DNA of 11,444 nt from JANXSD01 sp043758125 (GTDB lineage: Bacteria > Bacteroidota > Bacteroidia > AKYH767-A > OLB10): NCBI GenBank assembly GCA_043758125.1, contig JAYVOC010000257.1:1-11444 (forward strand), given 5' to 3'. Of the stretch, positions 1-8,282 are shown piece by piece; the first letter of the stretch is position 1, and every line of letters starts with the position of its first letter. A program made the translations under genes and the position numbers. The notes under the pieces were generated by a model, which saw only the letters and a program-made list of their open reading frames with translations, searched no databases and was not told the origin of the DNA.

Positions 1-449
1 CCGAAGTATGCATTGGTAGGAATCACAATTTTAAATAAGCGATCAACAATTGTTGCTACACCTTTAAAATGTCCCGGACGAAATTCTCCTTCCATAGTAT
101 TTTCCAGTGAACCAAAATTTAGTTCTAAAAGTTTCGGATCGTCAAGATACATTTCATCAACAGTAGGAATAAAAATATATTGACAATTAATACTTTCGAG
201 CAATTGAATATCCTTCTCTTCCATGTGAGGATATTTTTGAAAGTCAGAAAGGTTATTGAACTGTGTTGGATTCACAAAAATGCTACAAACTACTACGTCA
301 TTTTCTGCTAACGCACGAAGAACAAGCGAACGATGACCTTCATGTAAAGCACCCATCGTAGGAACAAAACCAATTGTTTTACCCGCAGCACGTTCTTTTT
401 CAAGAGCATTTCTGAGATCGTTGACTTTGGTGAAAATCTGGATTTTCAA
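1..449 (-). CDS. panC: Pantoate--beta-alanine ligase (pantothenate synthetase), 3' end cut by window
   Basis: Cytoplasmic enzyme that joins pantoate and beta-alanine using ATP, the last step of pantothenate (vitamin B5, CoA precursor) synthesis. I translated 149 residues from the reverse strand. Family motifs are the nucleotide-binding PTMGALHEGH at residues 30-39 (HIGH-like), SIFVNPTQF at 56-64 and EGEFRPGHFKGV at 120-131. The reading frame runs off the left edge at ...PTNAYF(G), just before the family's usual GEKD stretch. About 130 residues of the C-terminal half are missing because of the window edge, not because of damage. The start is a TTG (447-449), giving M-KIQIFTKVNDLRNAL, which fits the family N-terminus. 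Upstream in frame there is a TAA (474-476) with no ATG between, and the next internal ATG falls inside the HIGH-like motif. It lies downstream of the LRR gene but behind that gene's terminator, so it is probably transcribed separately. Confidence 0.95.
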   Translation of the reverse strand, partial: MKIQIFTKVNDLRNALEKERAAGKTIGFVPTMGALHEGHRSLVLRALAENDVVVCSIFVNPTQFNNLSDFQKYPHMEEKDIQLLESINCQYIFIPTVDEMYLDDPKLLELNFGSLENTMEGEFRPGHFKGVATIVDRLFKIVIPTNAYF

Positions 450-482
450 GAAGTAAATTTTGCAGTTACTAGATTATTTTCA

Positions 483-490
483 CAAAACTA
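483..490 (-). promoter_or_regulatory. Candidate Bacteroidota -7 promoter element for panC
   Basis: On the minus strand this reads TAGTTTTG, an exact match to the Bacteroidota primary-sigma -7 consensus TAnnTTTG. It lies 33 bases before the panC TTG start and would give a leader of roughly 25-30 bases. No clear TTG/TTTG -33 box sits at the usual distance, where the sequence is cttcttccggg, so the assignment rests on the -7 box and its position after the upstream terminator. Confidence 0.35.
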
Positions 491-533
491 CATTATAATT
501 AATCTGCCCGGAAGAAGTCGTTGACTTATTTGC

Positions 534-568
534 AAAAAAATTCGCAGGATCATGAGATCCCGCGAATT
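534..568 (-). terminator. Rho-independent terminator of the LRR/T9SS gene
   Basis: Two arms, AATTCGC-GGATC (539-551) and GATCC-GCGAATT (556-568), form a 12-pair stem with one internal mismatch (A546/C561) and a four-base loop (552-555). Read on the minus strand, the stem is followed directly by seven Ts (540 to 534). It begins about 35 bases after the stop codon of the gene ending at 603. The T-run lies only on the minus-strand side, so it acts in the LRR-to-panC direction and insulates panC. Confidence 0.85.
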
Positions 569-602
569 AAATTTACGACAAACGAATAATAAAAAGTAAA
601 AA

Positions 603-2963
603 TTATGCTTTTATCAGTTTTTTTGTAATCAGCTTACCCGAAGTTCCTACACGGAGAAAATAAATTCCGGATGGCCAGGAAGTGGCATCAATAATAAAAT
701 GATTGTTTTCGATTTCAACATTCAACATCAGTTTTCCTAAAATATTATAAATTTCTAGGGCTGAACCTGGATCAGCAGATTCAATAGTAAATTTATCTTT
801 TGAAGGATTAGGGTAAATGCTAAGTGGATGATTTTTATTTTCAGGAAGGCTAACAAGAGTAGTAATATAATTAGTCACTGTATTTGTAATGACAGGACTA
901 TTATAATCAAAATAAATATTCGCAGTATTATTGATAGATGTTCCGACGGCAAGATTATCCTTTGCTTTTATTCTGTATTGCAAGTATCCATGACTATGAA
1001 TTTCATCAGAGGTGCTATCGGGTAAATTAATATTACGGAAAGTAAATGTTCCGATACCCGACTGTGAAATTTCGACATTTGCAAAATGACTACTTGTTAA
1101 CAGTTGGAAAGTATTATAATCAAGGTTGGCATCAAGCGTATCAATAACTACAATTTTTTCTGCAGCAGCAGTGCCTGTATTTTGAAAACGAACAGTATAT
1201 GTTAGCCATCTGTCACCAAATAAATACAAACTATCAGGAGGACTTACTGATTTATCATTCGGATCAAAGCTGCTTTTAATGGTGATATACTGAATGAAAG
1301 AATTGTTTGAAGGATTATTATCATTGTTAGGAAAAATAGTTGCCCACACAGTTGCAACACTGTTAATAGCAGCTGTTGTATCAACAAGAATTCTAAAATT
1401 AAAATCATTTGACCAATCGACTGTATTAAAATCAGCAATGTTATAGATGATCGTGTCACCATTAACTGACGAAGGAGTAAGTGCATTGGTATAAGGTCCG
1501 AAATAATTTATTGGTCCGGCAAGTACAATTCTAATAGTGCCACTGAGCGATGGGTTGCAATTCACGCCGTAAAATGTTGAGAGACCTCCTCCATTTATAT
1601 AAATTGTGGCAAGATGGGCAGGAATGAATGGAGAATTATAAATGGAATTAATTCCAAGATCGAAACCAGGCTTACAGGTAAATGCAAAATCACGATTGAT
1701 CTTAATAGAATCCAATGATGAAATAGTATCATCAAACGATGCAGATGATGGGCAACTGATCAAAAAGGGAAGATTGGCTGTATCGATTTCAGTTGTATAA
1801 ATTCCGTTATGATCAGTATCAATTGAATAATTGCCAAATAATCCTGAGTACAATTGTTTAATTACAATTCCGTTTTCATATAATTTAATTTTAAAATTGC
1901 TGAGTGATACATCTCCTGAATTATACGTGCAATTATTATCAGCATCATGAAACACTTTTCCTAAAATATTGCCATAAGTTTTACAACCATTTGGATTGGA
2001 AAAATCACAGATAGGAATTGAATTTAAAGGTGGATTACTAAAGGAAACGGATTCAACATTTGGAAGACACCTGATGTTAGTGGAATCAAATTCAAGAAAA
2101 TTTATATAGTTTAATTCAGGAAGACAATTAAGATTTTTATTGTAACTGACGTCAAGATTATCGAGTGAATCAGGTAGATCTGGGATGCTGGTGATATTAT
2201 TATAATTGCAATATAATTGTTTTAAAGTAGCAGGTAACTGTGGTAAAAATGTTAGATTGTTTTCAGAGCAGAAAAGATAGACTAATGCAGGAGGAAGGGA
2301 AGGAAGCGCTGTTATATTGTTTCCAATACATTCTAGGCTGTTAAGTGATAATGGCAATGAAGGCAATGACGTTAAATGATTGTAGCTACAGTATAGAGAA
2401 TTTAAAGAAGGTGGCAAAGATGGAAGAGCGGTGAGATTACATCTTAAAAACAATGAATTTAGTCCTGTAGGAAATACAGGTAATGTAAAAACACTATCTG
2501 TTTCAAGATTGAGGCTGATAAGTCCTGATGGTAATGCGGGAAGTGGTAAAAGAGAAACCGTTTGAATACCTAACTTTTGCAAAGAGGCTGGCAGCGAAGT
2601 AATCGAAGTAAGAGGATTTTGTGAGCAGCTTAAATTGATCAGTAAAGGAGGAAGAACGGAAATCGTTCCTAAATTGTTAGTGTCAATATCAAGTGTTATC
2701 AGGTTGGTAAAAGCTTCGATTCCCTGCAAGTTTTGAATACCATAATTTGCCAGATAAAGGTTTGTACAATTTATTACAAGGCTACAGGTAGAATCAATGC
2801 TGCTGCCAGTAAAGCAAGATCCGAATCCAAGATCTACCAGTGCCGATCTCAATCCTGCATCAGGAATAGGAACAAGTTGTGCCTTTACATTTATTGTAGA
2901 TCCTGCCAATAATAAAAGCAATATTAGTTTTCTGAAAAAACTTGAAGAGGGATTTGTTTTCAT
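603..2963 (-). CDS. Secreted leucine-rich-repeat protein with DUF7619-type domain and T9SS C-terminal sorting domain
   Basis: A 786-residue exported protein. Residues 1-28 form a Sec signal peptide (MKTNPSSSFFRK, a leucine run, then NVKA|Q). Residues about 100-300 hold leucine-rich repeats of strictly 20-residue period; blocks of the form LPxSLxxLxCxxN recur at 183, 203, 223, 243 and 263, with looser copies at 104, 124, 144 and 164. Residues 331-430 resemble an SD-repeat/Cna-B-like beta domain with a calcium-type loop (HDADNNCTYNSGD, 339-351). Residues 565-702 match the DUF7619 family seen in Bacteroidota surface proteins, with SFDPNDKSVSP (565-575), LTYTVRFQNTGT and YFDYNSPVITNT. Residues 714-786 are a type A T9SS sorting domain (LSIYPNPSKDKF ... 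GIYFLRV ... KLIKA). By family, it should cross the outer membrane through T9SS and be released or anchored at the surface. The repeats suggest protein or glycan binding; the ligand is unknown. The start is an ATG at 2963. A strong terminator follows, so it is probably monocistronic. Confidence 0.9.
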   Translation of the reverse strand: MKTNPSSSFFRKLILLLLLAGSTINVKAQLVPIPDAGLRSALVDLGFGSCFTGSSIDSTCSLVINCTNLYLANYGIQNLQGIEAFTNLITLDIDTNNLGTISVLPPLLINLSCSQNPLTSITSLPASLQKLGIQTVSLLPLPALPSGLISLNLETDSVFTLPVFPTGLNSLFLRCNLTALPSLPPSLNSLYCSYNHLTSLPSLPLSLNSLECIGNNITALPSLPPALVYLFCSENNLTFLPQLPATLKQLYCNYNNITSIPDLPDSLDNLDVSYNKNLNCLPELNYINFLEFDSTNIRCLPNVESVSFSNPPLNSIPICDFSNPNGCKTYGNILGKVFHDADNNCTYNSGDVSLSNFKIKLYENGIVIKQLYSGLFGNYSIDTDHNGIYTTEIDTANLPFLISCPSSASFDDTISSLDSIKINRDFAFTCKPGFDLGINSIYNSPFIPAHLATIYINGGGLSTFYGVNCNPSLSGTIRIVLAGPINYFGPYTNALTPSSVNGDTIIYNIADFNTVDWSNDFNFRILVDTTAAINSVATVWATIFPNNDNNPSNNSFIQYITIKSSFDPNDKSVSPPDSLYLFGDRWLTYTVRFQNTGTAAAEKIVVIDTLDANLDYNTFQLLTSSHFANVEISQSGIGTFTFRNINLPDSTSDEIHSHGYLQYRIKAKDNLAVGTSINNTANIYFDYNSPVITNTVTNYITTLVSLPENKNHPLSIYPNPSKDKFTIESADPGSALEIYNILGKLMLNVEIENNHFIIDATSWPSGIYFLRVGTSGKLITKKLIKA

Positions 2964-3200
2964 AGCGATTTTATTTATTCTGTGAAAAGTAGAGTAATAT
3001 ATTATATCTCATAATTTAAATTTTGTTTGATCTATACATATCCGAACATCAATTTAAATCAGATTAAATTGATAAGTTACTCATTACCAATTTAAATTTA
3101 AGACAAATAAAACCACATTTAAACAGGTCATAACTGGAAAAGTAACATGATCAGTGTCAAAATAATTAAGTAAAATTGAATGCTTAAAAAGATGCTAAAG

Positions 3201-3226
3201 AAAAACAATCAAGAGTAAAAAGATTG
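3201..3226 (-). terminator. Weak candidate terminator after the LUD iron-sulfur gene
   Basis: On the minus strand CAATC (3226-3222) and GATTG (3210-3206) can pair around an 11-base loop and are followed by five Ts (3205-3201). It sits about 10 bases after the stop codon at 3237. The stem is only five pairs and AT-rich, so this is a plausible but weak end of the pyc-lutB transcript. Confidence 0.3.
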
Positions 3227-3236
3227 GTTCTATTAC

Positions 3237-4604
3237 TTATTTAAAATTCATTTTTTCGCGCCATAATTCATTAAAAGATTTCGCAGCAATTGTTGGCATC
3301 ACACGTGATTGATCCTTTGATTTATAAAGATTTTCCATGATATATTTTCCTGCACGAATTCCTTTCCAATTCATGATGTCACGTTTTAACATTGCTTTTT
3401 TCCAGAAGAAATAAAACCATTTTTCTGAACGCGTATTAATTCCTTGATCAACAAATAATTTACGATTTTGTAAAAGTAATCGTGGCAAATCAATTTTTAC
3501 AGGACAAACTTCTCTGCATGATCCACATAAAGTAGATGCATGACTTAGATGTTGGTTCGCTTCCATGTCTTGCTGAAGTGGCGTTGTAACAGCAGCTATT
3601 GGACTAGGAAAATCTGCGGGGCCGGCAGAACGATAAACAGGACAAGCATATTGGCAAGCACCACATTTAATACAACTCATTGCTTGTCGTTGTATTTCGT
3701 GTCCTAAAACATTTGATCGTCCGTTATCTAATAATATTACATAAAGTTCTTCTGGTCCGTCTAATTCTTCTGTTTGTTTTGGGCCAGTAATAATTGTATT
3801 GTAGGCAGTTAATTCCTGACCAGTTCCATAAGTACTTAAGAGTGGTAAAAAGAGATCGAGATCGGCTAATGAAGGAAGTAATTTTTCAATACCTGCAATC
3901 ACAATATGGATTTTTGGTAATGATGCTGTGAGTTGTGCATTGCCCTCATTTTCCATTATCACAATTGAACCAGGATCCGCAATTAGGAAATTGGCGCCAG
4001 TAATTCCTGCTCCAGCAGATAAAAATTCGCTGCGCAATTCTTTACGGATATACGCTACCAATTCTTCAGGATCAGCATTTTCTTTTACGCCAAATTTTTT
4101 ATGAAATAAGTCTGCAATTTCAGCAATGGGTTTGTGCAAAGCAGGAAGCACCATGTGAGAGCCTTCATCACCAAATTGTTGAAGAATATAATCTCCTGTA
4201 TCCGTTTCAACCGATTTAAAGCCTTCATGATTTAATCTATCATGCAAACCTATTTCAACCGATGTTTGACTCTTAGACTTTAAAACAGTTTTATTTGATG
4301 ATCGTTTTAAGATCGTCAAGATTTCCTCTAAAGCGTCTGAAATATCCTGTGCCCAAATTACTTTTCCACCAGATTTTATAAAATTAGCTTCAAATTCAAT
4401 CAGGTATTTATCTAGATTTTCGATAGTTTTCCAGCGCGTAAAAGCAGCTCTTTCACGAGCCGTTTCGAGATTAGAAAACTGACGCACTCCACTCTTGAAA
4501 ACTTCCTGATACTGCAATGCAGCATTGTTGACTCTCTCGGGCCAAGAATCTCCCTTCAAGGGCTCAGAAACAGTAGTTTTTTCTTTCAACACTTCAGCTA
4601 TCAT
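3237..4604 (-). CDS. lutB: LutB/YkgF-type LUD-domain iron-sulfur protein (lactate utilisation)
   Basis: About 455 residues, close to the 470-475 of LutB/YkgF. The N-terminal two thirds is a LUD (DUF162) domain with the conserved SAGAGITGANFLIADPGSIV segment (about 196-215) and a downstream ENEGNAQL. The C-terminal third is ferredoxin-like: CxxCxxCxxxCP at 311-322 (CIKCGACQYACP), then CGSCREVCPVKIDLP at 360-374. The order and cysteine count are normal for the family. LutB works with LutA and LutC to oxidise L-lactate to pyruvate in the cytoplasm; neither partner is in this window. It follows pyc on the same strand with no visible terminator, so the two are probably co-transcribed. Start choice: an ATG at 4604 gives MIAEVLKEK. 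A TTG at 4616 would add MYSR. A stop lies further upstream in frame, so no longer form exists. Residue numbers here use the ATG. Confidence 0.88.
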   Translation of the reverse strand: MIAEVLKEKTTVSEPLKGDSWPERVNNAALQYQEVFKSGVRQFSNLETARERAAFTRWKTIENLDKYLIEFEANFIKSGGKVIWAQDISDALEEILTILKRSSNKTVLKSKSQTSVEIGLHDRLNHEGFKSVETDTGDYILQQFGDEGSHMVLPALHKPIAEIADLFHKKFGVKENADPEELVAYIRKELRSEFLSAGAGITGANFLIADPGSIVIMENEGNAQLTASLPKIHIVIAGIEKLLPSLADLDLFLPLLSTYGTGQELTAYNTIITGPKQTEELDGPEELYVILLDNGRSNVLGHEIQRQAMSCIKCGACQYACPVYRSAGPADFPSPIAAVTTPLQQDMEANQHLSHASTLCGSCREVCPVKIDLPRLLLQNRKLFVDQGINTRSEKWFYFFWKKAMLKRDIMNWKGIRAGKYIMENLYKSKDQSRVMPTIAAKSFNELWREKMNFK

Positions 4605-4676
4605 ACGAGAGTACAAACCTAGTGGAGATTCTGCTAAGAAACAATAAAAAGATTGCTATAAGAAAACTCGTTATTA

Positions 4677-7600
4677 CTATTCCACCTCCACTATCAAATC
4701 ATCCGACTCCACTAAAGTTCCACCACTAAGTTCAATCGATCTTATTTTTAAATCGCGAGAAGCAGTAATCGTTGTTTCCATTTTCATTGCTTCAATGGTA
4801 AAGAGTGGTGCATTACGTTTTACAACTTCTCCAGCTTTCACAAAAATTTTACTTAACATCCCTTGCAATGGTGTTCCAATTTGATTATCGCCAGATGCTT
4901 TTTTATGACTCACTTTTTTAACCGCCGCTTTCTTATCAAGTACATCAATAGATCGCGTTTGACCATTCAATCGGAAGTAAACCGAACGATGCCCGATCTC
5001 ATCTACTTCACCAACATAAAGTAAACGAATAAGAATATTTTTTCCTCGACCAATCTCAACAAGAATTTCATGATTGTTTTGCATACCAAAAAAGAATGCA
5101 GGAGTAGGAACTTGACTAACATCACCAAATTGTTTTTGAAAGGCATGATATTCTTCGAAAACTTTTGGATAAAATTTCCACGATAAAAAGTCAAGCGAAC
5201 TTACAGTATCACCATATCGAACTTTAAAATCTTTTAACTCTGCATCAAAGTTAACAGGTTGCAAATGTGCATTCGGTAAATCAGTATAAGCTTCTTCTTC
5301 TTTCAAAATTATTTTTTGCAATGCCTTTGGAAATCCACCATGCGGCTGACCAATATCTCCTTTGAAAAATGATTTTACTGATTCAGGAAAACTTAATACA
5401 TCACCTCTACTTAAAACATCTTCTTTACTTAAATTATTACTCACCATATACAACGCCATATCACCAACAACTTTCGAACTTGGTGTTACTTTAACAATAT
5501 CACCAAAGAGCATATTCACATCTTCGTATGCTTTTTTTATTTCTTCCATCTTATCACCTAAGCCTAATGAAGTTGCTTGTGGTTTTAAATTCGAATATTG
5601 TCCTCCAGGAATTTCATGATCATAAACTTGTGCTGTACCTGCCATCAATCCACTCTCAAAAGGATAATACCATTCACGAATTGTTTCCCAATAATTAGAG
5701 TGTTCGTTTAATGATTTTATATCAACATCTGATTCGTACGGAGTATTACGTAGTGATTCAACTAAACTATTAAAATTTGGTTGCGACGTTAATCCACTCA
5801 TTGATGCTAATGCAACATCAACAACATCAACACCTGCTTCAATTGCTTTTAAATAAGTTGCGCATTGTACCGATGCTGTATCATGTGTATGAAGATGAAT
5901 TGGAATAGAAATTACTTGCTTTAATTCTTTCACTAAAACCGCAGCGGCATACGGTTTTAATAATCCTGCCATATCTTTTATTCCAAGAATATGTGCGCCC
6001 ATATCTTCCAATTCACGAGCGAGATCTAAATAATATTTTAAAGAATATTTAATTTTTTTAGGATCAAGGATGTCACCAGTATAACTGATACAAGCTTCTG
6101 CAATTCCTCCTGTTCTTTCTCGTACAGCATTAATGCTAACTGCCATACTTTTTGTCCAGTTTAAAGAATCAAATATTCTGAAGATATCAATTCCATTATT
6201 TGAACTTTCTTCAATAAATTTTTCAACTAAATTATTTGGATAAGCTGCATAACCAATGGCATTATTACCTCTGATCAACATTTGCAAACAAATATTTGGT
6301 ATTGCTTCACGCAAAAGTTGTAAGCGTTTCCACGGACATTCATGCAAGAATCTTAATGCAACATCAAAGGTAGCACCGCCCCAAACTTCCATACTAAAAA
6401 GTTGTGGTTGATGTAACGCGAAGTTTCTTGCAACAGCTAACATATCCGTTGTACGCACACGTGTTGCGAGTAAACTCTGATGCGCGTCGCGATAAGTTGT
6501 ATCTGTAAATTTAATCTTCTTCTCGGCTTTTAACCATTGTGAAAATTTTTCTGCACCTAATGAATCTAATAATTGTTTGGTGCCATTCGTTGGAATTTCA
6601 TGTCGACTGTTAACTGGAATTCGTGCTGCTGAAAATATTTTTGTTCGATCAATTTTTGTTATGTCTGAGTTTCCATTTACTAAAACATCGGCTAAATACT
6701 TTAATACTTTAGTTCCACTATCTTGTTTTTTTCTGAAGTGAAAAAGTTCAGGATATTTTTCAATAAATTTTACTGTTGCTTTTCCTTCTTGAAAAACAGG
6801 ATGTGTAATTACATTTTCAAGAAATGGAATATTTGTTTTTACTCCTCGAATACGAAACTCTAATAATGTACGATACATTCTTTTACTCGCACCTGATAAT
6901 GTTCGTCCTTGCGCAGTAACTTTTGCAAGCATTGAATCGAAGAAAGGAGAAATTTTTACACCTTGATAAGAAGAACCTTCATCAATTCGAATTCCATAAC
7001 CACCTGCATTTCTATAAGCAATTAAAGTTCCGTAGTCGGGCTTGAAATCATTTTCAGGATCTTCAGTTGTAATTCTACATTGAATAGCGAAACCACGACA
7101 AACAATATCTTCTTGTCGTAAAATATCAATAATTGGAGAGCGTAATGGTTCACCATCAGCAATTAATATTTGACTACGAACAATATCAATTCCTGTAACT
7201 TGTTCGGTAACCGTATGCTCCACTTGAACACGCGGATTGACTTCTATAAAGAAAATATTTTCATCACCATCCACTAAAAACTCTACTGTTCCTGCACAAT
7301 CATATTTCACATGTCGAGCAATTCGTAATGCATAATCGTATAATTTATCTTTAGTATCCTGACGAAGTGATGGAGCGGGAGCAATCTCAACTACTTTTTG
7401 AAAACGACGTTGTACAGAACAATCGCGTTCAAAAAGATGAACAATATTTCCATGCTGATCACCTAAAATTTGTACTTCAATATGCTTTGGGTCATCAACA
7501 AATTTTTCAATAAAAATGGTATCATCACCAAAGGCATTCTTTGCTTCACTTTTTGCCTCATTAAATGCTTTTTCTAATCCCGATTCTTCACGAATAACTC

Positions 7601-8114
7601 TCATGCCTCTTCCACCACCACCAGCACTTGCTTTAAAAATAATTGGCAAACCAATTCTCATTGCCTCTTCAAGCATAATTAAAGAATTTGTTAATGCTTG
7701 TTTATTATCTTCAATAACAGGAACACCTACTAAGCGTGCAACTTTTTTACTTGCAACTTTATCTCCTAATTGTTCCATTACCTCTGGCGATGGACCAACA
7801 AAAACAATTCCTTCCTCTTTGCAGCGACGAGCAAACGTTACATTCTCAGAAAGGAATCCGTAGCCGGGATGAATTCCATCTACTTCATTTTCCTTTGCAA
7901 CATTTATAATTTCTTCAATATCGAGATACGGTTTTAACGGTTCGTTTTCTTTTCCAATTTGATAGGATTCATCTGCTTTGTAACGATGCAAAGAATAGCG
8001 ATCTTCGTACGTGTAAATAGCAAAAGTGCGTATGCCCAATTCGGTAGCAGCTCTTAATGCTCTGATAGCAATTTCTCCTCGGTTTGCAACTAGTAGTTTG
8101 TGAATTCGCTTCAT
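4677..8114 (-). CDS. pyc: Pyruvate carboxylase (single-chain, biotin-dependent)
   Basis: Converts pyruvate, bicarbonate and ATP to oxaloacetate, the anaplerotic feed of the TCA cycle, in the cytoplasm. It has 1145 residues, the normal length for the one-chain enzyme. Biotin carboxylase occupies 1-460: LLVANRGEIAIRA, HPGYGFLSEN (82-91), the glycine-rich ATP-grasp loop KASAGGGGRGM (161-171), RDCSVQRRFQK (230-240) and EVNPRVQVEH (291-300). Next comes an allosteric/linker region at about 460-530. The carboxyltransferase begins with FTDTTYRDAHQSLLATRVRT (536-555), with the metal and carboxy-lysine site at KDMAG (K713) and HLHTHDT (H742, H744). The PYC/OADA conserved domain covers about 820-1030. 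The biotinyl domain covers 1078-1145, with the biotinylated lysine K1111 in EAMKMET. All these residues are present and there is no frameshift. The start is an ATG at 8114. It is divergent from the membrane gene at 8283 and followed by lutB. Confidence 0.97.
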   Translation of the reverse strand: MKRIHKLLVANRGEIAIRALRAATELGIRTFAIYTYEDRYSLHRYKADESYQIGKENEPLKPYLDIEEIINVAKENEVDGIHPGYGFLSENVTFARRCKEEGIVFVGPSPEVMEQLGDKVASKKVARLVGVPVIEDNKQALTNSLIMLEEAMRIGLPIIFKASAGGGGRGMRVIREESGLEKAFNEAKSEAKNAFGDDTIFIEKFVDDPKHIEVQILGDQHGNIVHLFERDCSVQRRFQKVVEIAPAPSLRQDTKDKLYDYALRIARHVKYDCAGTVEFLVDGDENIFFIEVNPRVQVEHTVTEQVTGIDIVRSQILIADGEPLRSPIIDILRQEDIVCRGFAIQCRITTEDPENDFKPDYGTLIAYRNAGGYGIRIDEGSSYQGVKISPFFDSMLAKVTAQGRTLSGASKRMYRTLLEFRIRGVKTNIPFLENVITHPVFQEGKATVKFIEKYPELFHFRKKQDSGTKVLKYLADVLVNGNSDITKIDRTKIFSAARIPVNSRHEIPTNGTKQLLDSLGAEKFSQWLKAEKKIKFTDTTYRDAHQSLLATRVRTTDMLAVARNFALHQPQLFSMEVWGGATFDVALRFLHECPWKRLQLLREAIPNICLQMLIRGNNAIGYAAYPNNLVEKFIEESSNNGIDIFRIFDSLNWTKSMAVSINAVRERTGGIAEACISYTGDILDPKKIKYSLKYYLDLARELEDMGAHILGIKDMAGLLKPYAAAVLVKELKQVISIPIHLHTHDTASVQCATYLKAIEAGVDVVDVALASMSGLTSQPNFNSLVESLRNTPYESDVDIKSLNEHSNYWETIREWYYPFESGLMAGTAQVYDHEIPGGQYSNLKPQATSLGLGDKMEEIKKAYEDVNMLFGDIVKVTPSSKVVGDMALYMVSNNLSKEDVLSRGDVLSFPESVKSFFKGDIGQPHGGFPKALQKIILKEEEAYTDLPNAHLQPVNFDAELKDFKVRYGDTVSSLDFLSWKFYPKVFEEYHAFQKQFGDVSQVPTPAFFFGMQNNHEILVEIGRGKNILIRLLYVGEVDEIGHRSVYFRLNGQTRSIDVLDKKAAVKKVSHKKASGDNQIGTPLQGMLSKIFVKAGEVVKRNAPLFTIEAMKMETTITASRDLKIRSIELSGGTLVESDDLIVEVE

Positions 8115-8282
8115 TTGTAATCTTGTTTAATGGTGGTAAAGCACAAAATGGATTTTATAATTTTGAAAATTAAGTAGGATATTTCAGATATTCGTGTTTT
8201 ATATCAGGTTAATGAAGATACTTGTTAAATATCATTTGTGAATACGTAAATTAACAAATTTGGTTGTTAAAAATAATAATTT

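Noticed and set aside
2150..2640. Regular repeats that could suggest a CRISPR array or non-coding tandem repeats
   Set aside because: The 60-base period is the 20-residue leucine-rich repeat inside an intact coding frame, with divergent DNA copies and no unique spacers.
3051..3070. Inverted repeat AATTTAA / TTAAATT upstream of the LRR gene as an operator
   Set aside because: Both arms are pure A/T in a very AT-rich spacer that also has other AATTTAAA copies (3013, 3089). It cannot be told apart from background.
5362..5619. Open frames on the opposite strand inside pyc (also 7516-7863)
   Set aside because: They lie wholly within a well-conserved gene on the other strand and have low-complexity translations without domains.
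4677..8114. Oxaloacetate decarboxylase or acetyl-/propionyl-CoA carboxylase as alternative identity
   Set aside because: Biotin carboxylase, the pyruvate-type carboxyltransferase (TDTTYRDAHQSLLATR, KDMAG, HLHTHDT) and the biotinyl domain are all in one chain of 1145 residues, which is the pyruvate carboxylase layout.
8158..8165. TAATTTTG on the plus strand as the promoter of the VKGC-like gene
   Set aside because: It matches the -7 consensus TAnnTTTG, but no TTG-type -33 box is at a workable distance (nearest TTG is 32 bases upstream) and the leader would be over 100 bases. In AT-rich DNA this is weak evidence.
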